A stretch of DNA of 64,000 nucleotides from Triatoma infestans (Eukaryota > Arthropoda > Insecta > Hemiptera > Reduviidae): NCBI GenBank assembly GCA_011037195.1, contig JAAEAF010000208.1:1-64000 (forward strand). Reading direction: 5' to 3'. Positions within the stretch are counted from its first letter, which is position 1, and each line of letters starts with the position of its first letter. Under the pieces are notes generated by a model. That model did no database searches, was not told where the DNA came from, and was given only the letters and a program-made list of their open reading frames with translations. Shown piece by piece: positions 1 through 9,433 of the stretch. The translations under genes and the position numbers were made by a program.

Positions 1-39
1 AAAAGAAAAAAAAAAATAGTGCGTATTTGGATTATGTAT

Positions 40-196
40 GTGAATGATGATGTGATATGGTGAGTGGAATGCATAATAAAAAACTTAATTATATAAAAAA
101 AACATATTTAGGTATACATGCTTGCGAGGATGTGAATGTTGTGTGAAAAAGTAAAATAATGACTGGAATGCATAATTATAAAAAACTTAATTATAA
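40..196. repeat. Imperfect ~100-bp tandem duplication
   Basis: A segment containing TGGAATGCATAAT followed by AAAAAACTTAATTATA occurs at about 64-95 and again at about 163-196, with TG-rich sequence before each. It looks like a local two-copy duplication in AT-rich DNA. No coding potential is seen in 1-478. Confidence 0.6.
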
Positions 197-478
197 CAAT
201 CGTTTAATTTTAAATGAATGAATGAATTATAAATGTTAGTTTAAATCGTTATTTAATTTTATTTAAATTTATTTTGTGTATTTTATATACTATTTTGGTT
301 AGTTAATTGTAAAGTAAATCTCCCTTCAACAACAGAGTTTTAAAAATTAGACCCCCACGTGTTGTGTCCATTGTAAGGAAAAAATTGCCCTTTAACAACC
401 CAAACACGTGTTTTTCCACCCAGCTGGCCATATCCCTTGACCTAGTTTAAGAGTTTAGTTTTAAAATACAGTTAAATC

Positions 479-660
479 AGTTAGTGTGAAAACTAAGTTT
501 GCTCTGTGCAAGTCTGTGTTGTCACACTGTCTGATAGACGCATCCTGAAGATGGGCGAACGCCCGAAACCGGTCGATGACCACAAAATGAAGCAGGTTAC
601 CACGAAAAAGGCCCCGATGCTTTCTAGCTCTGCGGAACCAACCACCACAACAACAACAAA
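479..660 (+). mobile_element. Hammerhead-bearing short retroelement, single full unit
   Basis: This is a full unit of the window's hammerhead repeat family. It begins GTTAGTGTGAAAACTAAG, contains a ribozyme-like core at 541-578, and ends in CGGAACCAACCACC followed by an AAC-rich tail. The near-identical right arm at 46524-46696 defines the same ends. A microsatellite-like 3' tail and dispersed copies point to retrotransposition by target-primed reverse transcription. No confident target duplication was found (only AAAATA recurs outside). Open frames on its minus strand are incidental. Confidence 0.8.
541..578 (+). ncRNA. Type I hammerhead ribozyme-like motif (intact core)
   Basis: Reading 5' to 3': stem I strand CATC (541-544), CTGAAGA (545-551, fits CUGANGA), an unpaired T (552), stem II GGGC/GCCC (553-556 and 561-564) with loop GAAC, GAA (565-567), self-complementary ACCGGT (568-573) as stem III, C574 as the cleavage nucleotide in a GUC triplet, then GATG (575-578) closing stem I. 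All invariant core positions of the family are present. The unpaired T where a G-C pair normally closes stem II, and the loop-free stem III, are departures. Cleavage activity is not shown by sequence. Confidence 0.75.
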
Positions 661-1683
661 ATATTTTGCTGTGCATTAGATTACACTTAATTGTTTTCAC
701 TTAGAACATCCATTCTACCTCCAAATTCCATCTGTCAACTTGACGTTCAATCTTAACTCATTACCGCAAAGTACCATTTCCTTCTCTTTGTTTCATCACA
801 ATCCATACCACCAACTTTCCTCAACAGATAAACTCCCTCTTCAGTTGAGAAGATATAAAATGTCTTCTGTATTAAAATAGTGTGGAATACATATGGATGA
901 GTCCTCATTTCCAGTAATTAGGGAACCAAAGTTGTAAATTGATAAATAAATTACTTATAAAACTTAAAGCTGTAGTAAAACTTTGTTCTGATTTTTTGTA
1001 AATATTGGACAAAAATAAACAATATGCCTCCTATTCTTCATAATATTTCTCTATTGTAAGTCAGTAGACCTTCGTTTGGGCACCGGCCATCTTGCTAGAA
1101 AAAAAACGAATTCCATCCGACTCTCATACAAATAGAGTTATCATTGTTTGATACAGCTAGATAGTCAAGATCCATCTTGGTGAAAAATAATAAACTAAAT
1201 GAACTAATAACTAAAATAATCTAAAAAAAAGAACAAAAATAATAACTAAAAGAATAATAGGTTATAATAGTAAATCGAAGCAATATATCTTTAACGTGAG
1301 ATAGGTTAACCTATTAATAGATAAGTGAGGACACTGAGTATAGAGTGCGCCCATTTAACTAGGTCCTCACTGTAATTGATAGCGTGAAAGTAAAAGTGAT
1401 CCTATTCTATACATAAAACCTTCTGAAGGCAACAACACTATGAAGGTTATGGTCACCTGACTAGAGCCCAAATTAATCCATGAACAGCTACCTAGACAAT
1501 ACGGGTACTTTTACGCACATAATATCGTTTTATATTTTAATAATTAACGCTAAGGAATTTGTAAACAATTTCATATTATTGTTAGTATAGATAGCTGAAT
1601 AATAGAAATACTGGTATGAGCATTCACTAAACTTTCTCTAACAGCTGATTTATAGAAGAATATTATAAGAAATGCTTACTTTT
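661..1683. other. AT-rich stretch without recognised gene
   Basis: No gene, RNA gene or known element was recognised. The only local structure seen is an 8-bp inverted repeat, GTGAGGAC at 1325-1332 and GTCCTCAC at 1363-1370. Confidence 0.6.
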
Positions 1684-2110
1684 ATCTTACTCTTAATAAG
1701 AGGAAGTATTGCGACCTTGCCAGATTTTTGAAATTGAACTTCCATCGGAAAAACAGATTTTAGAGTGCCCTGGAATTAGAAAAAAAAAATGATTTTAGCG
1801 AATCGTCTGCATGTGTGTGTGTGTGTGTGTTTTAGCAGAATATCTCAAAAATGAAAAGTCGCAGGAAGCTCAAATTTGGTATTCGGTTTAGGTACTATCA
1901 CCGCATTAGACACGAAGATTTCGGGTAAAATCTATCACCTGGAAGTACGATCTTACCGAATGTTTTTTTTTTCAGTTTTTCTTGATTTTCTCGAAAACGG
2001 CTCCAACGTTTGAATGAGTTTTCGAAGTAAATTCATTTAAGTGAGGCTTTTTGGGAGAAGTAAGGCACCTCCTTACCTCAAGAAAGTATTTTTTATAAAG
2101 TATAGATTCT
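1684..2110 (+). repeat. Dispersed AT-rich repeat (family B), copy
   Basis: It starts with TAAGAGGAAGTATTGCGA and AAATTGAACTTCCATCGG, followed by GCGAATCGTCTG, a TG run, TCGCAGGAAG, a CACCTGGAAGTACGATC block and CTCGAAAACGGCTCCAACG. The same ordered blocks recur at about 4.27, 21.6, 24.55 and 49.5 kb, and inverted at about 6.2, 7.7, 19.6, 20.4 and 43.7 kb. No open frame is conserved between copies, so it looks like a non-autonomous element of unknown class. Confidence 0.7.
1812..1830. repeat. (TG)n microsatellite inside family B
   Basis: A TG dinucleotide run directly follows the family B block GCGAATCGTCTG. TG-rich runs sit at the equivalent place in the copies near 4.38 and 21.75 kb. Confidence 0.85.
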
Positions 2111-2454
2111 CCCATTCATTTTATTTTATAGACAACTAAACATCTAGCATGAATAGAACAGAATTAGTCAATTATAACTATATATAATGGTTATGAGAAG
2201 AAGTGAATTGGGTTTGAGTGATAAATAAACCGGAAATAATGCTGAACACTGTATAATGAGAAAGTAACACAATCTGCCAGGACTTTACATCAATACGGAA
2301 ATTCGTAGTGAGAGATTTAGAGTGAGTAAAAAGAAAGGTAGTCGTTAGTTGCTGACGCGTTGTAACTGTGAATAAACTGTCCTAAAGTCTGTCCGCTGTA
2401 GGGCTAGCGCAGCTGTATTTAAACCTCCCCCTCTAGTCGTTACATATATAAATC

Positions 2455-2495
2455 GCAGTATGAGAAAGTCGTGTATGTGTTTCACACTGAATTTG
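2455..2495 (+). repeat. Family B terminal hairpin motif
   Basis: TGAGAAAGTCGTGTATGTG and TTTCACAC form the conserved end motif seen in about ten places in the window. In the best copies GTGTGA and TCACAC pair around a GTGTT loop. Confidence 0.6.
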
Positions 2496-2584
2496 TATCG
2501 TACTGTGACTTCATAACATGTATTTTCTATGAAAAGCGGCACAATCGAAATACTTAATTTTAAAGCAGTTGAGAAGGTATTAGT

Positions 2585-2738
2585 AGCATTTTCCGAGGTA
2601 GCCTGCTTCATTTTGTGGTCATCGACCGGTTTCGCGGCGTTCGCCCATCTTCAGGATGCGTTTGTCAGACAGTGTGATAACACGGACCTGCGCAGAGCAA
2701 ATTCAGTTTATACACTCCGGAACCAACCACCACAACAA
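2585..2738 (-). mobile_element. Hammerhead retroelement, partial head-to-head copy with target duplication
   Basis: The left part is a minus-oriented unit truncated at its tail end. It is followed by the plus-oriented tail CCGGAACCAACCACCACAAC (2718-2737). Imperfect 19-bp direct repeats flank the insertion: CAGTTGAGAAGGTATTAGT at 2566-2584 and CAGCTGAGAAAGTACTAGT at 2739-2757 (three differences). The minus-strand ribozyme-like motif (2620-2658) has an extra G between stem II and GAAA, so this copy is probably inactive. Truncation at one end, a tail at the other and a long target duplication fit target-primed reverse transcription. Confidence 0.75.
2620..2658 (-). ncRNA. Degenerate hammerhead motif
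   Basis: On the minus strand CATC, CTGAAGA and GGGCGAAC are present, but the 3' side of stem II reads GCCGC before GAAAC, one base longer than in the intact copies. ACCGGT, C and GATG are kept. Confidence 0.65.
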
Positions 2739-3924
2739 CAGCTGAGAAAGTACTAGTTTAAATGTATGTGAAACACTCACACGACTCTATTCTTACCGTA
2801 TTTACTTTCTTATAATTGATACATTTATTTTTTCAAACTTTGAATATTTAGTTATAAATCAATGTATAGTTGCAATCAATATCAGCTGGGAGTACTCACG
2901 CTATAATGAAATGACTGTTTAGAGGGGAGCATACGTACTACCTGCCTCCCCTACAATCCCAAAAATAAATTTTATAGCGCCACTCAAAATATTTTTCATT
3001 GAAAACTCATTTTCAGAAATTTAATACGATCTCAAATTATTTCTCCTCCGCAAGAATGAAAGTGAAATTGTAAATGATCATAAAATCCATTTTGATCTGG
3101 ATATACGTTAGTTTTGGGAAACTGATAATTTTCCAGAGAGAGGTGGACTGATAAAAATGCTTCAGAGAGAGGGCAGATAAAGACTGGACAAATGCAACCC
3201 AAACTGTGTGTCCACTTCCTGTTTGCAAAATACTAATACAAATACATTAAGCAACTAAAAGGGGTTGCTCTCCCCTCCGGTGAAGGGTCGATTGGAGCTG
3301 TAGTAAAAGCTATATCATGTTCCCTAGTATACAGTTCCAACAGCCACCCTTTCTGAATAATTAAGAAGTTATGGAGATCCGTTTTAACAGTAGGAGACAT
3401 TTTACATATTTTCCACCAGAACAAATTTTTTTTTTAAATTAATTTGCACCAAATTTACTGAATTGATTTTGGAATTAGATTTGGATCAGTTAATCCAGAT
3501 TTATCGGATGAGTTAGTAATAAGTTGAATCCTAAAGGAAATTTATATTTTGTAATGGGAGATTAGCTTCTCAAGAAATGACTTGAATGAGGATGGTTTTA
3601 AGTAGACGGAGGTAAGGGAGAGGACAATGCTGCTTGCTTAGTAGTAGGGCGTTTAGCGCGTTCAAGAAGGGCTTCGTCCACAAAAGACAAGGGTCTGACT
3701 GCATTCCAAGGGGTCGGTTTATTGCTCTAAGTTTTAAGTCCTCCAAAAAAAAAAAGTCTCTTACTCAGACAAGTCCTGGATATACGTGATAAGAAACATA
3801 ACTCAGTTACAGGATACTGAGATGACATTGTTGAGGAAAAATGAAGGGAGACTGATAGGTACTAGTTGCAACGACGACATAATATGATGGGCTCATCTAA
3901 AGATACAATCAACAGTGGAAATAC
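2739..3924. other. AT-rich stretch without recognised gene
   Basis: A family B terminal motif in inverted orientation lies at about 2765-2790 (GTGAAACACTCACACGAC). A less AT-rich patch at about 3590-3760 matches nothing I recognise. The open frames at 3037-3228 and 3233-3424 have no recognisable domain. Confidence 0.5.
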
Positions 3925-4760
3925 ATAAAAAAAATGTCAACAATGAAAAATCATAGGAAACTGAAAGTTGCATTTCCGTTCTAGTATCACGATCGCAGGT
4001 GACACTGAGGTTCCGGTCCAGATCCATCAACGGAAGTGCGGTACTGCGACTTTACTGATTTTTTTTTTTAACGCATTGTCGTGATTTTTCAAAAAAAAAT
4101 TCTAACGATTACATATCTTTAAACCTCGATTTCAGTTCACATTTCACCAGGAAATTTCTGGAGTTCTGGAACCGTAACAATGTTAAGCATTTCTGTAAAG
4201 TGCCTATTCACTAAAAAGGGATTGCAAATTAGAAGTGGAAATCAGTTAATCAAAAGCTCAACTTTACAATAGTAAGAGGAAGTATTGTAATCGTTTCAAA
4301 TTTTCGATATTAAGTTTTCTCCAGAAATACACCTTTTGAGGTCCCTTGAGCCCAAAAAAGTTGTTTTTAGAAAGTGGTTTTGTGTGTATGTGTATAAACA
4401 GCAAAGCTCAAATCGCAGGAAGTTCAAACTTAATATTCCGTTTCGGTATCACCATGATCCGTCAGTAAGTTAGTGTCAAAATTTCTTGACTGAAAGTACC
4501 ACTTTACTGAAGAGTTTTTTTACTTTTATCTGATTTTCTCGAAAATGACCTACTTTAAACAAATGACTTACTTTAAACAAATGACTTACTTTAAACAAAT
4601 GACTTGCTTTAAACAAACGATTTACTTTAAACCAAGTGAGTGAACGACACATATACAGAGCTACAACTTTTATTTGGAACATTTCTCCCGCTAAACTCAT
4701 TTAAACAGGCTTTTCAGGGAGAGTTAGGTTAATGTTTCAAGAAAAATCAGAAAACCGAAA
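3925..4760 (+). repeat. Dispersed repeat family B, two adjacent segments
   Basis: Family B blocks occur at 3930-4200 (TCAACGGAAGTGCGGTAC, ACTGCGACTTTACTGA) and again from about 4268 (TAGTAAGAGGAAGTATTG, CGCAGGAAGTTCAAACTT, TGAAAGTACCACTTTACTGA, TTTTCTCGAAAATGACC). The second segment contains an 18-bp minisatellite (4545-4634). No coding frame is conserved with other copies. Confidence 0.65.
4545..4634. repeat. 18-bp minisatellite, five units
   Basis: Five consecutive 18-bp units of ATGACTTACTTTAAACAA. Units 2 and 3 are identical; units 1, 4 and 5 carry substitutions. The minus-strand frame at 4476-4700 repeats FKVSHL only because 18 is divisible by three. Confidence 0.95.
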
Positions 4761-6140
4761 GTCCTTTATTACTGAACAGTTTTTCAGTATTCGCTATTTT
4801 CCCCATAAAAACGGACGAATTTCATTAAATTTGGTGTACCAACTATAAAATTTGTCAGTTTCAATTTTATAAACTACAGTAAGAGAAAGTTGTGTGAGTG
4901 TTTCACACCAGAACTCTAATATATAACGCTTCTTCTTATTATAATTTATTTGTTTCATTGCACTAATAATTAGTTCCATTCCTTTTTTTATGTTGTTACG
5001 AGAAACTAGATTTTGATTGCATTAGCTCATGCGTAGATTTCCATCTTTACAGTACTCTTTCAATACTTTGTGGACTGCGCCACATACATAAAATTAAGGG
5101 AAATATATGAATTGCTAGAAACGCCAGGTTTCTTAACTGAATATTATGAATGTTTTTTTAGCTATAAAAAATAAATTATAATAATAAGAAGCATTAAATA
5201 TTAGCGTTCGATAAACTAGAGATTATGTAAATTGGAGTACGAGAAAGTATTGTGAGTGTTTCACATCAGCTTTTTCTATATCCAGTTATGATGTCCTGGT
5301 CAATCTCTTGTCAGTGTAAAGGCCGAGATATCGCACCATGTTGAGACACAAGACTCATACAGGTCTGTTATATCGGGCGTTTTCTTGTCCATCACTGATG
5401 AAGTTTCGAAATTCCTGTATTGCCGTTAGTCTGGATTAATGAGGAAGGATCAGTGGTTATGTTATCTTGATATAATGTGAGAATTGAGTTTGAATGACCC
5501 CAAGGAAGAGTGTAACTCCAAGGAATTATATTTATGGACCAGTTGCCAAGGGAACAGTGACATATTGAGCTAAATATTTAGTAATTGTGGAAATTTCTCC
5601 TTAGCTTATTTTCATACCAACTTTATTATCTCTTATAACTTCCTCAATTTCGTTTTATTAATAATAAATGTACTTCTAAGTTTCTGCAGACACACCTGGG
5701 TTCTTCTCCCGTATTTTGGTTCTCCCTTTTTAATCAGACTTCTAAAGAAAAGGGTCCGCCTCATTTCTTTGGTTTTCCTTTCAAAGAAAATACTGCATTA
5801 TTAGAAAGGTACTAAACTGGGAAACTGGTATCTCACTAACTATCTCTTTATGCTAAATGTTAGCTAACAGCTCCATTCTTTGGAGCTTTCAGAATTGAGA
5901 AATAGATCAACTTGAACAGGCTTTTAATATGCATAAAAAAACGGGTATGAATCACTCACACGACTTTCTCTAAATATAAATAATACAATTTAATTAAGAC
6001 ATTTTCCTAAAATTTCAACATTACAATGTTTAGTGGTGGGGATGGCCATAGAAATGGTGGTGGGAATTTTGTACCTGAGCGGCCTTATGTGGAGCGCTCT
6101 ATGTCAAAACCAAAAAAGCTTGGGCAACTTTAAATTTAAA
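4761..6140. other. AT-rich stretch with family B terminal motifs
   Basis: Terminal hairpin motifs of family B occur at 4881-4910 (TAAGAGAAAGTTGTGTGAGT), 5240-5268 and, inverted, 5944-5972. No gene or other element was recognised between them. Confidence 0.5.
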
Positions 6141-6144
6141 CTAA

Positions 6145-6680
6145 CTGACTGAATTTCCCCTCTAAAATAATTTTTTTGGAAAAAATGTTACAAATAAAAC
6201 TGATACGTTTCTATCTATACAGCAAGCATTCAAAGTTTAAACAAAATCTTTGTAACAGTTTTCGAAAAAATTCCAAAAAACTCAAAAACCTTTTCTGTAA
6301 ATCGCACTTCCGGTGTAATAGATTTTGTAAAAAATCTGGGTATTAATAGTATATAGATGGTTAAACCATATATTTTACTGAAGTGGTACATTAGATGAAA
6401 GCATAACGCTAATGTGTCCCCAGAACCCTCAAAAAATTAATTTTCCCGCGAAAATGTTTCAAATAAAAGTGATAGATAAAATGTTATATGTGTAGATAGT
6501 GTACCAAGTTTAAAGAAAATCGTTAGAGCGATCGACGTTTTAGAGAAAAGTCACGAAAAACTGGGGGGAAAAAGATTCAGTAAAGTCGCACTTCCTGTTG
6601 AGGGATTTTGCCAGAAATCTTCATGTTTGCATCAAACCACATCGGTGGTATTACCTAAAAGGAATTACCAAATTTGAGCG
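6145..6680 (-). repeat. Dispersed repeat family B, inverted copy
   Basis: Family B blocks in reverse complement: CAAATAAAAGTGAT, CAAGTTTAAAGAAAATCG, AAAGTCGCACTTCCTGTTG and CAGTAAAGTCGCACTTCC. The sub-module is repeated twice (about 6150-6330 and 6440-6640). The copy ends where the poly(A) tail of the adjacent LINE begins. Confidence 0.65.
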
Positions 6681-7670
6681 ATTTTTTTTTTTTTTGGCGC
6701 ATTAACTGGCTTGGTCATTAGCGACCTCACAAACTGATTTTGGCATTCAACCACACATCTCTATCTTACGAGAATCACACAAATATATACATTCATCCCA
6801 AAATAAACACCATTTACACACCCCTATTGGGGTGGAATTCTCTGTATTCTTCGCACCCCGTAGCTCTTATACGTAGATAAAAAACAATATATACACACTC
6901 CAAACAAAAACCTAAATATTAAAATACATATCTAAATATTTTAAATAAGTGAATAATTGATCTTTATATTTTAAACCTGGTCCTAACAATTCTACCATAT
7001 TATTAGGCAAACCTACTCTATGTTCTTAGACTTACTCAAGGATATGTTTTACTGTAAGGCGTGATTACAACTTGGGCAGTGTTTTTTATTTTCCCCTTGT
7101 AATAAATAGGAATGTGTGAGACGAGTGGGGCCTATTCTCAGTATCGTCAATATTAGCCCTTCTCTTCTTGATGAGGTTTCAGTTTTCCTAGCTCTTATAG
7201 TAGGCATCAATATCTTTAACTTCTGTAATATCTCTATCTTTGGCTTCTGTATTTTCCCAATTCTTTTGCCATTTTTCATTTATAACTTTCTTAACGAAAC
7301 ATTTCAGGCCCTCTGATCGAATTCGTATATCCAAATCCGGTTGTTGTGAAGCCGCTGCCCTGGCTGCTTTGTCAGCCTTCTCATTCCCTTCAATCCCAAC
7401 GTGACTTGGAATCCAAAGAAATACTGCAACTCTTCCTCGCGTATGCAATTCTCTTAGATGCTCATAGATCATATGGACTAAGGGGTCATTTGAAAATTTG
7501 TTTTTAATAGTATTACAAGGTCACCTTATTTGCTTCCTTCGCACAGAGTAATGCCAGATAAATTGCAAAAAGTTCAGCGTGAAGGGGAAGTGTCCATCCT
7601 TTCGTTATTTTTTCTACATATATAGCACTTCCCACCCCTTCTTGTGTCTTCGAACCATCCATATAAAACA
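6681..7670 (-). pseudogene. 5'-truncated LINE remnant: RNase H domain, C-terminus, 3' UTR and poly(A)
   Basis: On the minus strand, from about 7665, the frame reads YMDGSKTQEGVGSAIY and HAELFAIYLAL (first Asp and Glu of a LINE RNase H domain). A stop and deletion near 7500 remove the usual SDS motif. Then come IPSHVGIEGNEKADKAA and a C-terminal LILTILRIGPTRLTHSYLL with CPSCNHAL, typical of the end of RNase H-bearing LINE pol proteins (I/R1/Jockey-like groups). A frameshift just after CNHAL breaks the rest. The 3' UTR runs to an A tract (T run in the plus strand at about 6681-6694). Reverse transcriptase is missing, as expected of 5' truncation. The exact clade is uncertain. Confidence 0.8.
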
Positions 7671-7709
7671 TAAAAAACCCTCATACCTACACATACCTCT
7701 AAAAACTTT

Positions 7710-8130
7710 TTCTTATACTCACCGAATTTTAAAAATCTGGCACGATCGGATTACTTCCTCTTAGTAGGAGTAAGAGAAAGTAGTAACTATTAATATTATT
7801 TGTATTGAATTCTTTGCTGGTAAGTTTAAAATAATTCAAAGGAAAACTCAATTTGTGTGAGTTTCTCCCTTTGTTGGAGCAATCCAACTAGTTTGTATTT
7901 CTTCTGAAATTTGAAGAAAATCGTTGGAGTCATTTTTTTGAAATTCGCGAAAACTGAAAAAAAGTCATTCATTAAAGTCTTCCGATTGGTGGATATTGAC
8001 CGGTTGATGGTGGTACTCATGAGATATATCAAGTTTATAGCTTCCGTCGATTTTTCGTGTTGAGATATTTTATTCAAAACTCACATACAAACAGAACCAT
8101 TCGCTTAAAACTTTTTTTTTTTTGTATACT
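7710..8130 (-). repeat. Dispersed repeat family B, inverted copy
   Basis: It contains AAATCTGGCACGATCGGA, TTACTTCCTCTTAGTAGGAG, TAAGAGAAAGTAGTAAC and, at 7905-8090, reversed family B blocks (GAAGAAAATCGTTGGAGTC, ATTAAAGTCTTCCGATTGG). Confidence 0.55.
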
Positions 8131-8150
8131 CGGGGAATCGAAGGCCAGCA

Positions 8151-8403
8151 ATCGAGATTATCAAACATAATAGGCTACGTTCGCTAGGGCATCTTCTTCG
8201 TATGGAGACAATCCGAATTGCCCTTGCTTCATATAATACTAAAGTAGATGGTAAGCGAGGGAGAGGTCGGCCTAGATAAAAATGGAATGACGAAGTGAAG
8301 GATGTCCTCCAAAAAGAGGGTTAGAATGGAGCAAAAGGAATGAGCTGGTCCATGGAAGTGCTCTTTGAAGTTGCTCCTCATACTGCTCAGGCGGTAGAAG
8401 AGG
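8151..8403 (+). pseudogene. LINE C-terminal relic (RTE/CR1-type endonuclease-RT protein end)
   Basis: The plus frame from 8151 reads RLRSLGHLLRMETIRIALA and then GKRGRGRPR, followed by an in-frame stop and KWNDEVKDVL. This resembles the conserved end of many RTE-like and related LINE proteins (LGHVLRM, GKRGRGRPRKRW, W.D.V). An internal stop and later frame loss show it is dead. Only this short fragment remains. Class assignment is from motif memory and is moderate. Confidence 0.65.
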
Positions 8404-8741
8404 AGTGATTGTGATGATGGCTCAGGGGTTCTAATATTTCCGATAAAAATTCAGTTTCTAAAATTCCACATGATTGCATTACTTCTTCTTACAGCTATCA
8501 GAGAAAATAAAGATCTCCGAAGGAAGGTTACCTTGGCAACCGCCTTTAATCAGTAATTAAGATGCAATACTGAAAACTGTGAAGACTGAACAAAACAATC
8601 TAGTGAAACATTCATCTCTCCCTCTCTTACTGTATTCCTCATCCTCCTTTTGCCAAATTTTCCTCTTCCTCTCGAAACTGTTGCAACATTTCTAATTATC
8701 CTTAATTCAACGGTAAGCTATGCATCGTAAACTCGGCATTA
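8404..8741. other. Short family B remnant and AT-rich flank
   Basis: A reversed family B start (TTACTTCTTCTTACAG) lies near 8470-8520. The rest has no recognised feature up to the LTR element. Confidence 0.4.
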
Positions 8742-8745
8742 ACGG
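8742..8745. repeat. Target-site duplication ACGG, left
   Basis: ACGG immediately precedes the 5' LTR and is repeated directly after the 3' LTR at 17176-17179. A 4-bp duplication is usual for Ty3/gypsy integrases. Confidence 0.85.
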
Positions 8746-9197
8746 TGTGATGGATGCAAGAAACTTGAAATAATATTAAATTTTAAATAAATCTAAATTA
8801 TCAAAATATGTTGCAAAGGACCAGCCAGGTATAAAGTCCTGTTACTCGTACGGTTCAAGAACAATTATGGCATTGTACTGTACTACCCCTTCTTCTCACA
8901 GGGGAGGAATTGAAACAAAGAGAAGAGATATTTTAAGACAGACTCGTTCTAGCTACCAAAGTGAAAACATCAGAGCCAGTATCAAGTTTTAAGAATTATT
9001 CCAATTAATTTATAAGCATATTGTTGTTAACTTAATTTCTCTTAGAGAATATATCTTTTGAAAAACAGTGCGACTTCCTTATTATTGCTAACACTTCATT
9101 CTCTTTTAAAATTACAAACTTATAAGCCCTTTTCACTAAAACGCTCGTGCTACACACTACCACTACTACAAATACAACTCCACACCATTACATTACA
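8746..9197 (+). repeat. 5' long terminal repeat
   Basis: The LTR starts TGTGATGG and ends CATTACA, so it has TGT...ACA ends. It is identical to the 3' LTR for its first 228 bp (to 8973). All substitutions and indels lie in the remaining part. It contains a TATA-like GGTATAAAG near 8828. Confidence 0.95.
8829..8836 (+). promoter_or_regulatory. Putative TATA box in 5' LTR
   Basis: GTATAAAG lies about 85 bp into the LTR, within the part identical between both LTRs. It is the best core-promoter candidate for the retrotransposon. The start site is unknown. Confidence 0.4.
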
Positions 9198-9198
9198 T

Positions 9199-9216
9199 TG
9201 GTGCCAGCTGTTTGGG
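9199..9216 (+). other. Primer-binding site for minus-strand DNA synthesis
   Basis: TGGTGCCAGCTGTTTGGG begins one base after the 5' LTR. The leading TGG is complementary to the CCA end of a tRNA. I cannot name the tRNA from memory. Confidence 0.7.
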
Positions 9217-9433
9217 ATATTTTCAACGAGAATCCACAAATTTACAAGTACGTAAAAATTTCAATTTCATAATTAAACAAATTATCCATCAGATAATTTG
9301 ATTGTTTTTTTAAATTACTTTCTCAGCGGAAATATCTTCAATATTTCCCATTATTGAATTTTCTAGTGAATTTCATTTTTAAAGTTTTGTAATTGTACCA
9401 CTTGTACCTCAATCCCTTTCGAATTTTGAATTT

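Noticed and set aside
461..700. Minus-strand frame of 79 codons
   Set aside because: It is antisense to a hammerhead retroelement; similar antisense frames appear at other copies (2529-2756, 46160-46468).
1325..1370. 8-bp inverted repeat as a terminator or RNA hairpin
   Set aside because: The 30-base loop and lack of any adjacent gene give it no supported role.
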